Assembly: GCA_016858145.1 (NCBI GenBank)
Contig: JAEHOE010000012.1
Location: 1,178,001 to 1,242,000, forward strand
DNA from: Edaphochlamys debaryana
Lineage: Eukaryota; Chlorophyta; Chlorophyceae; Chlamydomonadales
Direction of reading: 5' to 3'
DNA length: 64,000 nt
Of the stretch, positions 49,612 to 60,873 are shown one piece after another; the first letter of the stretch is position 1, and the number at the start of each line of letters is the position of its first letter. The notes beneath the pieces are model-generated. The model made no database searches. It had not been told where the DNA came from and worked only from the letters and a program-made list of their open reading frames with translations. The position numbers were made by a program, and so were the translations under genes.

Positions 49612-50620
49612 GCCAACCCGCCACGTGGGTCGGCGGCGGGGCCAGGCGCGGAGGCGCACTGGCTTGACCCCGGGACGTGTCTGCGTAGTCTGCGGAACAC
49701 GCCCTACGCCACAACCAAGCGCTTCGCTTCGTTGATGTCTTCTAACCCCGGGACGTGTTCAGGGGCGGACCCGGGGCGGACCCGGGGCGTGGGTGTGGCA
49801 CGGTGGGAGCGGTGCGGCGTGCTGGTGCGGGCAAAGGCGCGGCGCTGGAGCAGCTAGGTGGGGCGCAAGGAGGCGAGGAGGGGCGGAGTGCACGGTGTGG
49901 GGGGTGGAGAGGCGGGCGCGCATACTTGTTGCCGGGGAAGGTGGGGCCCACAGAGGCCGACTGCAGGAGGTGTGAGCAGGGATGTGCTGAGTGGGCTGGA
50001 CGAGGCCCGCGGTCATGACCGCAGCGGCGCCGAGCCATGTGGCCTGGAGGCAAGTCCGTGGCCGAGCCATGTGGCCGCGGCCGCGGATGTAATTCCTTAA
50101 CGAATGAGCGCGCGCCCGCCGCCCAGCCGGGGCCCGCCCTGTCGCCCGTCAGAGCGTGTGTCCGACCATCAGAATGCTCTCCCTTCTGTGTGGGCAGGCG
50201 CTTCCCTTGCTCGCCCGGCTGAGAGAAGCGGCAGCGCAATGCCCTTGACGAGTAACGAACACGCTTGCTTGCGGGCCGTGCCGACTCAAGTGCTCTCGGG
50301 ACTAAGAGTGTCCTCACTATCAACCCAGGTGGTTGTTGCGGGGCTTCGGCACCGCGCGGCGCCTCGCGACCCGCGCCGGTACGGACGCGAATGGCGGGCC
50401 TGCTTGCGCTTTGCGCGGCGCAGGTGTGGCGTGTCGCCCGCAAACCATCACCGCTGCACCAGTCGCTTGCATACAGCTCGTTACACCGATGATGCAGGCC
50501 AGACGAACGTCACGGGCAGTGTCGCGCGTCGACCGTTGCTCAAACTGAACACACGCTTACTGTGACGCCGCTGCATTGTTACCTAGATACATAACGCTAG
50601 TATTCTGCAGCCTGGATAGG
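49612..50620. other. Intergenic: katanin p60 3' UTR and SRCR gene promoter
   Basis: A TGTAA signal on the plus strand at 50088-50092 marks the likely end of the katanin p60 transcript (3' UTR about 480 nt). The remaining 530 bp, with lower GC near 50.55-50.62 kb, should be promoter and 5' UTR of the SRCR-propeller gene. I see no gene in it. Confidence 0.65.
50088..50092 (+). terminator. TGTAA poly(A) signal of katanin p60
   Basis: The plus-strand TGTAA lies about 477 nt after the katanin p60 stop codon. Confidence 0.7.
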
Positions 50621-53600
50621 ATGGGAGGCGCGGTTGCAATGTCTCGGGCTACGCATCCACTCCGGCGCACGCCCTTGCGACTGGTTCTTCTTTTAGCTTT
50701 AGGGGCGTTTCAAGCGTATGCCCAAGATGGTAAGTGATTTGCAATCGCGGGTACACTCTCTTGTTGCGCAGAGCACACGACCTTGCTCTAACTCCACGAT
50801 TGCCATCCACTCGGTAAACCGCGCGCCTGCCGCTCGCTCGAAGCCGCAGCCGAGGATCACTATGTAACCACATCCCCTATCGCATTGTGCTGGACTGCTC
50901 CGCAGGTCCCGCTTTGGTTCCGGGGCCAAGCCCGTCAGGGCCGACGGCAGCGGCGCAAGGCACATATCCGCCCCCGCCCGCGCCGACGCGCCCGCCCAAC
51001 CCATACCCTCCTCCTCCACAACCGCCCTCACCACCTCCCTCGCCGGCTCCCTCACCACCGCGGTAAGCACGGCCATCAGTCCTCAACAACCAAGCATGCG
51101 CTCGCCACCACGGCATGCGACAACCTCATGCTGTGTTGCTCACTTAGTTACTGCGGGTACTGCGGGCACGTGTAGCGTGCTAGCCACCTCAAACCCGCGA
51201 TGCGCAAGGCCGGCTTAGGCCCAGTGTGAAGTTTCCGTTGACGAGCCCTTCATCCTCTCCTCCTCGACCAGAAAACCGCCGTCTCCCAAGCCACCATCTC
51301 CCAAGCCGCCGGTGCCCAAGCCCCCGTCTCCCCGGCCGCCCACGCCGCGGCCCCCATCACCCTCGCCTCCGTCGCCTGTCCCTCCGCCCCCCGTGCGGCG
51401 GCCACCCCCTCCCTCACCCGCCCCCGTTCCGCGACCATCGCCTAAGATCCCGGATGCCAGCATCAACGGTGGATCCGGATTCAGCATAGTCACGTGGCGG
51501 TACAACACGGACGATCAGTCGTGGTCGGGATTCGGGCAAATGTCGCAGGATGCGCCCCTCATGCTGGGATACATATGGGCTGCCGTACCACGTGTCCTGG
51601 GGGTCGTACCAGGTGAGTGGCTAGGGACGGGACACTGGAGGCCCCGGCTTGGTCAAAGGGGGGGCAGGCAAGGGGCGTGGGCGGGCAAAGGGGAAGCCGG
51701 GCATCGCATTCGCCTGACCGCGAGGCCCGGTGCGCTCCCTCTTACTGCCGCGGCACCCGGACCCCACCGAACACCACACGGCCCACCCACGCCCCCTTCC
51801 ACAGCACCTTCCCAGCAGCTTCCGACTCCCCGGCAGCCCAGCCCCGCCACCCCAAACACGCCATCCCTTCCCCTTCCCCTTCTCCCCCCCCAACCTCCCT
51901 TCCGCCCCGTGCCCCACCCCCGCCCCAGTCTGCCTGCCGGGGCACGACGACACCATCGCCACCCTGGCCTGCCGCTCCGCCGGGTTCGTGTCGGGCCAGG
52001 CCGTGTTCACGTCCATGGGCTTCCCCGCGGTCAGCCGCCTGGACGCACCCGTCATCATCAACAGCCTGGCCTGCCCGGAGAAGGTGGGGGCGGGGGCACG
52101 TGGCAAGGGCCAAGGGAGCGGTAAAGGGGGGAAAAGGGGGGAGGGGAGAGGGGAGAGGGGGGCAAAGGTGGGGACGTTGTGGATGAGTGAAGGGGGAGGC
52201 CGTGTGAAACAGGCGGGCAGCGGCAAGGGGTGCGGCACGACACCTGGAGGCAAGAGGGAAGGCGGCCGAAGCTGGGGGCCTTGAGCGAGCTGACCGGCCT
52301 CCGACATTGTGTGTCATCTGCGTGCAGGCAAAGAGCATCGCGGACTGCAAGGCCAAGATCGTGGGCAGCGGCTTGGGGCAGTGCAAGAGCATTGCCGCCG
52401 TGCTGTGCAAGTTTGGTGGGTGGGGCTGTGGGTGCTGGAGGGGCTGAGAGGGGCGGGCGGCCAGAGGGGCCGGAACGCCACCGGCGGGAAGGAAAGGACG
52501 CGCGATGGGGACTGAGGGATGGGCGTGTGGACGTATGCCTCATGAAAAGGAAAGGGTGGACGGGAAGCAATACCAGGCACTACCTGAAGGCTGAAGCTGA
52601 AGTTGTCGTGTGCTCCGCGTTTGCAGGCGTGCCTCCGCCCCCGCCACCCTCGCCGCGGCCTCCACCGCCTCCGTCGCCGAACCCGCGGTCCCCATCTCCT
52701 CCTCCCCCCTTGCCCAACCCCCCTCGGGCTCCGCCGCCCAACCCCAAGCCCCCCAGCCCGAAGCCCCCCACGCCCAACCCGCCCAGCCCGTCGCCGCCGC
52801 TGCCCAGCCCGCCCTCCCCAGCGCCTCCCTACCCCCCGCCCCCGTCTCCCCCGCCGCCGTCTCCCCCTAGCCCACCGCCAAAGCCTCCCTCTCCCCCTCA
52901 CCCGCCCCCGCCCAGTCCCAACACTTGGGGTAAGATAGCAAGGACGGGGAGGGGCCCAGACAAACCAACTGTCGCAATGTATCAAGGGGTGCCGTGGGGA
53001 TGCAACCGAGGCTTGGAGGTCCGTGTTGCACGACTGGGGGCTGCGGAGCCGCCGCCTCAATCTTCCTAGACCGGGCAGCAACCCGCAGAGAGGGGCGGCA
53101 TGGGGGCCACATGCTGCGCCTGCAATGACTCACGTGACCGCATGCACGGTACGGCACCGCCCCCGCAGGCACCCCCGTGGAGGCGGTGTTCACGGGAGGG
53201 CGGCACACGTGCGCAGTGGCGGCAAGGGCGCTCAAGTGCTGGGGGTGAGGCGGAAGGCGGGGCCGGGGCGTAAGGTCGCGGGGCACGAGGCGGCGCTCGT
53301 TGGGACCAAACAGATCAGCTTGGAGCCGGTCTTGACTGGGCTGGGCGCAGCTGCCTCCGTCAGGTCAGGGGCTCAGGAGCCGTCCTCCTGCGGGGCTGGG
53401 ACCACGGGCTACACAAGCGTCTCTCCTTAGTCCTCACCTTACCTCGCAAAACCCTTTCGTGAAACCCCCAGCTCCAACGCCAACGGCGAGCTGGGCCTGG
53501 GCGATAAGTCCAACCGGGGCGATGCGCCCGGGGAGATGGCCGCGGCGCTGCCCCCCGTGGACGTGGGCGGGGGCCTGGCGGCCTCCGTGGTGGCCCCCGC

Positions 53601-56600
53601 CACGTCAGCCACGTGCGCCCTGCTGCAGCCGGGGGGCGTGGTCAAGTGCTGGGGGGTGAGGGGGGCGGGGGTGGAGCAGCAGGGCGGGGGGTGTGGTTGT
53701 GCTGGCGGAAGGGGGGGCTTCCAGGGGGCGGTCGGGGGTACGGTACAGGTACAGGTCCGTAAGCAGCAGGCAAGCAGGGGAGAAGAGAGAGGGGAAGGAA
53801 GGTGCTCTCGTCACGGCTCGTAGCGTGCGTGGGGGCTTCTGTGCCGTGTGGCAAGCTGTCTCACACCCTCACCTCCCAATCCCCTAGGTTCGCCGGGCTG
53901 GGCCCCACGTGGGTGGACCCGTGCTGTGTGGGCAACAACCCGGAGGAGATGGGCTCCGCGCTGCCGGTGCTGCAGCTGGGGGAGGGGCTCACGGCGGTGA
54001 GGGGGGGGGGGGGTCGCCGGGGGAGGGGGGGAGGGGGAGGGAAATGGGGAGGGGGAGGGGGTATCGGGAGGAAAAGGGTGGCGCCTGCGGGGTGAGCGTT
54101 CAGGTTGGGAGGGAGGAAGCTGAGGATGCCATGCAGGGGGCCTGGGACCATCTGTCGCAACGGGGCGGGGAGCTGGGAGCCTGGAAGCTCTACGGGCAGC
54201 TGGACTAGGGGGCTGGGCACTGCGTCCATCGAGCTCGAGGGAAGCATTGGAGGGGATTTGCGTGGGCGCTGACAGGGGGTGTGGTGGTGCAAAGGTTCCC
54301 TGGCTGATGCATCAACCGGGGGTATGCCACATCACGTCCGCTGCCCTCTTGCACCCCCATTTCCCCCCCCCCAGGTCCAGCTGGTGGGTGGATCCACGCA
54401 CTGGTGCGCGCTGCTGCAGCCGGGCGGCACCATCAAGTGCTGGGGGTGAGGCGGGACGGGGCGATGAGCCCGGCCAGTGATACGCCTGGTCAGGGCACCG
54501 CCAGTAGCAAACCGCGAGTCCGCTGCCGAGCTTCAGCTCCCGGCTTCCAGTCACCATCACAGCCACCCCGCGGCCCCTCCATTCCTACCGGAATGAGGCC
54601 TCAGATCAACCCATGGCGCCACCCTCCTGCCCTCTTTCCACTCCGCAGAGGCAACAGCCGCGGGCAGCTGGGCCGCGGCGACACCACGGCTGTGTACCCC
54701 CTCAAGGGGGACGTGGCCGCCGCCGCCGTGAACCTGGGGACGGGGGTGACTGCCTCTGCGGTGTTCGCTGGGGTGGACAACACGTGCGCCATCACGCAGC
54801 CGGGCAGCGTGGTCAAGTGCTGGGGGTGAGGCGGCAGGGCCAAGGGCAAGAGGGCAGGGGTGGTGGGCGATGGTGGTGGGAAACGGGCTGGATAAGGGGG
54901 GCTGGGGTCAGGTTGACAGGAAGTTCAACCACTTCAACCACCCCACCCTACCCAATGCAACCATTCTGCCTGCCAAAACCTTTCTTACTCCCGCAGCAAC
55001 AATGACGACAACCAGCTGGGGCTGGACGGCAACGCGCAGCCCTCGCGCGCCCGCATCGGCGACGCTGCCGCCGAGATGGGCGACGCCCTGCCCTCGTACG
55101 ACCTGGGCGCATGGGGCAGCGCTGAGTACCTGGCGATGGGGGACACGCTGACGTGCGCGCTGCTGCAGAGCGGGGAGGTGGTGTGCTGGGGGTGAGTGGA
55201 GGGTGGGGGGTGCTGGAGGGGGTGTGTTTGTTGCTGAGCGGGAATGCGCCGTCGCCGGGGTGCTGGAGGGGGGGCTGGGGGTAGAGGGGGATGGGGGCGG
55301 GCTGGAGGAGATTTGAGGGCGGGGAGGGGGGGGCCAGGCGGAGGGAAGGGCGTGGAGGGCAGGGTTTGGCGCATCAGAGGAAGAGACTGGCGGACGCGAA
55401 GAGACCGGGAAGGACACGGGCAAGAGGCGTCCGCCTGATGCCCTTACACCCCGCCCCCTCCCGTCTCCCCTCCCAACCAGCATCAACACGGACAACCGCC
55501 TGGGCCTGGACCTAGACCGGCGCGAGGCGGAGGTGAAATGCGGGGTGTGAGGGCGTGGGGGGGCAGGGGTCGGGTACCCGTACAGAGGCGGAAAAGACAG
55601 GGAGGAACTCTCATTCGGGCGGGCGTTACGTGGATAGTCGCAACTCGCAAGGCGGAGGAGGGGCGAACTCCTTTAGCGGGCCGCCCTCTCTTTTGAAGGA
55701 GACGCTGCTCCACCCACTGACATGCAACGCCCCGACGCCCCCGCAGGTCAAGATCCTGCTTGGGGATCCAGAGGCCGGCCCCACCGCCCCCGGCACCGTG
55801 GCCATGGGCCCCGTGGATCTTGGATCCAATCTCACCGCCACAGCACTGGCGGCGGGGCGGGGGCACGTGTGCGCGCTGCTGCAGCCCGGGGGCCGCGTCA
55901 AGTGCTGGGGGTGAGCGGGGGCGAGGGGGGAAAGAGGTCCAGAGGGCTGCGATAAGGCTGGACGGCCCAATACCCCACGCCGGCAAACGCCTGGCCTCCT
56001 CGCTGATCCCGACGCGCACCGGGTTGGCATCGACGCCTCACGACACCGCACGGCGCACCGACACCCCCACCCCTGCACCCATACATACCAACCCCGCAGG
56101 TCGTCCTCTCTGGAGGGGGAGCTTGGGCTGGGCGACCCCACCCCCCGCTTCGCCCCCGGCACCATGGGCAATGCCCTGCCCTTCGTGGACCTGGGCCCGG
56201 GCCTGGCCGCCTCCCAGATCACAGCCCACGAGTCGGTCACGTGCGCCCTGCTGCAGCCGGGTGGCGTGGTCAAGTGCTGGGGGTGAGCGGGGCGGGGGCG
56301 GAAATGATGCGGCTCCTGGGCTGGGCCCCTTGAGGGCACTGCAATCGCAGGGGTGGTAGAGCGGCAGGCCGGGCCGTCTTGAGGCTGGGGAAGGGGTTTA
56401 TACGCAGACTGAACTGTGTGCTTCGCCTTGTTATAACCTCGGTGCAGATTCAACCGCTGGGGCCAACTGGGTCAGGGCGATACCTTCAGCCGCGGCTCGC
56501 TGCCCTCGGACATGGGCCCCCGCCTGTTGGGGCTGGAGCTGGGGCCCTGGATGCCCATCGTGCACCCGCCCTCGCCGCCGCCGCCGCCGCCCAGCCCGCC

Positions 56601-59600
56601 GCCGCCGCCTCCGGTCGCTGGTGCGTGGGCTGCCAAGGCTTAGGTTTTGGGATGTCATGGTTGTCACCATCGGACGTCCCACAAAGTCGCTAGTAGTGCT
56701 GGCGCTGCAGGACGGAGTTGGTTTGGCTTGGTTATCGCGCTCGGGCTCAGTGTTGGTTGCGAGGCGGCTGGCCAAGGTGAAGCGCTGATCCCCCCGATGC
56801 CGCCACTCATTGCGCCACCGCAGAGAATGTGGCGAGCTTGGTGGCGGGGCGGCAGCACACGTGCGCGCTCGTGGCCGGGCGGATCAAGTGCTGGGGGTAA
56901 GCCGAGCTGACCGCAGCTTTGCCACGCTTGCGGCTCTGCGTCTGGAACCCAAACCCCAGTATCTCAGGCGCCAAAATTCAAGACTGTGCCTCCCCGTCCC
57001 CTCGCAGCGACAACGTGTTTGGGCAGCTGGGCCTGGGGGACATTGACAACCGGGGCGACGAGCCGGGGGAGATGGGCCCGGGCCTGCCCTGGGCCGACCT
57101 GGGCCCGGACCTGGTGGCGGACGCAGTGGTCGCCAACCACCGCCGGGCGGGCACGTGCGCCCTCTTCGGGGGCAGGGCCAAGTGCTGGGGGTGAGTTGGC
57201 GCCATGCGTGTGGCGCCGCGGTCACATGCCCGGAGGGGCCCAGGGGTGCGGTACACAGAGAGCGCGGACCCCACACCGCCATTGCCATGCCTACCGCATC
57301 GGCCCGCTGGCTTGGCCCCTACGCACCGGCCTCGCCGATTCGCTCGCCCAGCCTCGATCACCGCATCCCATCGGCTCCTCATCTCCCTCTCACCCCTCCT
57401 CCACCCTGTTTCGCCCCCCTGCAGCTCCAACGACAACGCCGAGCTGGGAATGACCACCGCCTTCCCCGTGGGCATATTCCGCACCGACCTGGGGTCCAAC
57501 CTCACCTTCATGGACCTGGGCTCGGGCCTGGCCGTGGCGCAGCTGGCGGCGGGGAAGACGCACGTGTGCGCGCTGCTGCAGCCCGGGGGCGTGGTCAAGT
57601 GCTGGGGGTGAGCGGGGCGGGGGCGGGGGGGAGCGAGGTTATCAGGGGGACGGGGTAGAGGACGGTAGGCGGAGGTTGGGGTTTCTCCGGAAGGGTGGAT
57701 CTGTGCGAGCGGCGAGGAGGGGAGAAGGGGCACTTTCGACTTCCCACTCCCAAGACACTGGTAGCCCGAATCCAAACTCCTTCCATTCGCCCGCGTGCGG
57801 CCCCCGCAGAGCCTCCAACAATGGCGCCCTGGGCTCTGGCGGCACCGCCACCATCGGGGCCGTCGCGGGGGAGATGGGCGACGGCCTCAGGCCGCTGGAC
57901 CTGGGGACCAGCCTGGCGGCGGTGCAGCTGGTGTCGGGGGAGGACCACAGGTGGGGGCGACCGGGCTGGTGTGTGTGTGGGGGGGGGGGGGGATGAGTCG
58001 TGGATGAGCCGACAGCCCTCGTTTCCCCTGCGCTGTGGCCTATGCCTAAGCGTCTTTCCCCCTGGCTGTGCACAGCTGCGCTCTGCTGGAGCCAGGGCCA
58101 ATCGTAAAGTGCTGGGGACTCAACCGCAACGGCCAGGTGTGTCTTGCGCGTGTGCTGCGCTGCGCTGCGGCTCAGCGTGGAGGGTCGGCCTGGTTGCCAC
58201 GGCCTCGTCCCCCTGCCCACCCACCTCTTGACCCCTCTCCCCCACGCTCCACCCACATCCCCTCCCACCTCTTCTCATGCACCTTCCCCACACCCGCTTG
58301 GCCCCGTCCTCCACCCTGCAGCTGGGCTACGGCGACACGGAGGACCGGGGCGACCAACCGGGGGAGATGGGGGACGCCCTGCCCGCCGTGGACCTGGGCT
58401 CCGGGCTCACGCCCCTGGCCCTGGCGGCGGGGGGGGAGCACACGTGCGCGCTGCTGGCCCCCGGCGGCGTGGTCAAGTGCTGGGGCTTCAACTCGTACGG
58501 GCAGCTGGGGCTGGGGGACCGGAACAGCCGCGGCGATGCGCCCGGGGAGATGGGCGACGCGCTGGTGAGTGGCCGCGGCCGGGGACCAGCAGGGAGGGGG
58601 GAGGTTGTGGCTGGTGCAGAGGCCGATTAATTGTGGTAGGGGTAGGCGAGAGTAAGGTTGGGTGGTGTCATGGCGTGAGAGACGCGGCCGCTGACAACCC
58701 TTTCTGAATCTGCGCGAACCTGAGGTCCCCTCTTGTCCCTTCCGCGCAGCCCGGCGTGTCCCTGGGCGCGGGTGTGGAGGTGGAGGCGGTGATAGCCTCC
58801 GACCACACGTGCGCGCTGCTCAAGGGCGGCAGCGTCAAGTGCTGGGGGTGAGAAGTCTGAGAACGATGGGCAGGCTGCTGGCCAGGAAGGCGCTGGGACC
58901 TGTGGAGAGCAGGGCAGGGTCCGCCTGAGGTTGAGGTTGTATCCGCGTGGCGGGGCAGCTAGTCAGCAAAGCGAGAGCCTGTGTTTGGATCCCCATTACT
59001 GCTTCTCCGCTTTCTCACTCCTGTCCTCCCTCCCTCCCTCACTCCCCCCAGTTTCAACCTGTACGGTCAGCTGGGCCTGGGCGATAAGGACAACCGCGGC
59101 GACGCACCCGGGGAGATGGGGGACTCCCTCGTGCCCCTGGACCTTGGGGAGGGCAACACAGCCACACAGGTGTGGCAGGGGTATGGGGGCTTGCCCTAGC
59201 TGTGTGCTTTGTAGCGGGGGCCTGCGGGCACGAGGCCAGTGTGAGAGGGCCGCACGTGCAGTCATGGTCAAGTTGAAGAGGCAGAGGTTGCGTTGACTTT
59301 TTGGCTTGGTGTCATGGTTGACCCTTCCTTTCTGTGCCCGTTCGTCTTCCCCAGGTGGCTCTGGGCTGGCTGCACACGTGCGCCCTGCTGCAGCCGGGGG
59401 GCAACGTCAAGTGCTGGGGGTGAGCGGGGCGGGGGTGGGGTGCGAGCCGGGAGGGCGGTCAGCAGGGGCCTGCGTAGCTGCGGCTTGGCCTGCTGGAGCA
59501 CAGATGCACGGTAGAGGAAGGGCTGCTGACTTGTGTGGATGGGCAGCATTGTGGACGTCCACGGCTCCGCGCCCTTACGCCCGTCCTCACACGTCCCTCC

Positions 59601-59731
59601 ACCCACGCCCCTGCCCCCCGCCTCCTCGCAGCCGCAATAGCAACGGTCAGTTGGGTCTCGGGGACGCCAGGGACCGAGGCACCACACCCGCTGACTCTCC
59701 CGCCAACCTGCCGTACATCGTGATCACGTGA
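50621..59731 (+). CDS. Secreted SRCR protein with two seven-blade RCC1-like propellers
   Basis: An unnamed extracellular protein of about 1266 aa. Exons: 50621-50729, 50906-51062, 51272-51612, 51929-52083, 52328-52415, 52627-52929, 53169-53244, 53472-53655, 53888-53996, 54375-54445, 54649-54825, 54997-55191, 55481-55532, 55747-55910, 56100-56282, 56448-56620, 56824-56896, 57008-57190, 57425-57607, 57810-57950, 58076-58136, 58322-58564, 58750-58847, 59052-59169, 59355-59419, 59632-59731. The signal peptide ends AYA-QD near residue 35. Then come a Pro-rich stretch, an SRCR domain at about 150-283 (LACRSAGFVSGQAVF, CKSIAAVLC), a pherophorin-like PPSP segment of 100 residues, and 14 blades with the pattern TCALLQPGGVVKCWG plus GQLGLGDxxNRGDxPGEMGD. 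A PPPPSPPPPPP linker in exon 16 divides them into exactly 7 + 7. Exon 8 seems to hold one extra G at 53651-53656. A cell-wall or cell-surface location is inferred; the ligand is unknown. Confidence 0.85.
51272..51470 (+). repeat. Proline-rich (KPPSP/PPSP) coding repeat, first block
   Basis: Exon 3 of the SRCR gene starts with tandem KPPSPKPPSPKPP-type codons, followed by PPSP runs, before the SRCR domain. This is the hydroxyproline-rich glycoprotein style of volvocine cell-wall proteins. Confidence 0.85.
52627..52929 (+). repeat. Proline-rich (PPPSP/PNPPSP) coding repeat, second block
   Basis: The whole of exon 6 of the SRCR gene codes for about 100 residues of PPPSP, PNPPSP and KPPSP repeats between the SRCR domain and the first propeller. 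It is likely a rigid, hydroxylated and glycosylated spacer. Confidence 0.9.
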
Positions 59732-60873
59732 TGAGTCAGCCCACGTGACGCATCGGAGGAGTCGGATGTGGCAGAGCTGCCGGTTGTCGGTTAGGCTCTG
59801 ACACCCGGCTGTTGTGGGTGCATGTGGCTGCGCCTCGGACTGACTTTGCGCACGACTCCGGCGTTGCAACTGTGCAAGGATACCATTGATTCAGCATTTA
59901 GGCATGTCCTTGCATGGTAGCGCGCGCCAGCCCGGGTGAAGGTATGGTAGGCCGTAGCAGTGACGGGCACAAGACCGATACAACCAGGGCTCAGAAGGGC
60001 TCAGACCCTGACTTCACATGTAGACAGCCATGCTCCACTGGGGTGGTGAGGAAGCCGCCTTGTGACGCTGAGGTGCTGTGCAGGGCCTTGTGATAAACTA
60101 AGGCATTAGGCCGTGTGGTGAGGCCATTGGATGCTAATGACCATCGAGCTGATGGCGGCCTGATTCTGGAGACGGAATGGGTAACAAACGACACGAATCC
60201 GGCATAGGGGTGATTACTGACGGAGTGCTGTCGCAACGCGCTGGGGGGCTGGGATGGCAGATATTATTGGTGGCGTACGGGCAGCGGTGATGCCTGGCTT
60301 ATGGTGGGTTGCGAATGGCAATGGGACGACGCGTGGCGTAACACGTGGATGGCACTTTGCCGGCCAGGCCCAGATTCGTGCCGCTCCGAAGATCCAGAAC
60401 CGGATAGCTGCACAGTGCACTTGCCCCCGAGGGATCTGCCCGTGATACACGTCTGCTTGACCCGGTGTGGAGCCCTTGCATGATGCCCCGGCGCTTCCTC
60501 CCTTCGACGCGACTCGGCAGCTGGACCCCCAGCCCACACAGCACGGATCAGCGCTTCCGATGAACCCTCTACTCCTTGCCAAAGAGCACATAGATGGGCC
60601 CTCAATACCAAGCCGATCTCACGATCACATCTTACTTTTTGGGCCCCACAACCAGCTGCACGTTGCATTGACCCACAGTGCCACAGCTTCAAAGTCTCTG
60701 CCTACGGCACCAGTAGCTCACTCCGCCCTCGTCAGTGACTCGCCTGGCAAACGCACTGGCTCCGCCCCATGCCCACCTAGCCTAGTCTGCAGGACTGGCC
60801 ACCCTCGCTCACGTGGTCCAAACCGAGCCTAGTCACCCCCGGCCTGGCTGCAGCTAGCGCCCCGCAGCTTCCC
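59732..60873. other. Convergent 3' region between SRCR and mTERF genes
   Basis: Both neighbours end here. The GC content is clearly lower than in the genes. I found no TGTAA on either strand at the expected distance, so the poly(A) sites are not placed. Open frames on both strands lack domains and splice support. The region is best read as two 3' UTRs with intergenic DNA. Confidence 0.5.

Noticed and set aside
50621..59731. Bacterial contamination as the source of the RCC1-like genes
   Set aside because: The genes have 23 and 26 exons with standard splice sites, pherophorin-style proline repeats, and algal genes on both sides.
60264..60692. Open frames in the region between the SRCR and mTERF genes
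   Set aside because: They have no domain, no splice context and lower GC typical of untranslated DNA; they overlap on both strands.
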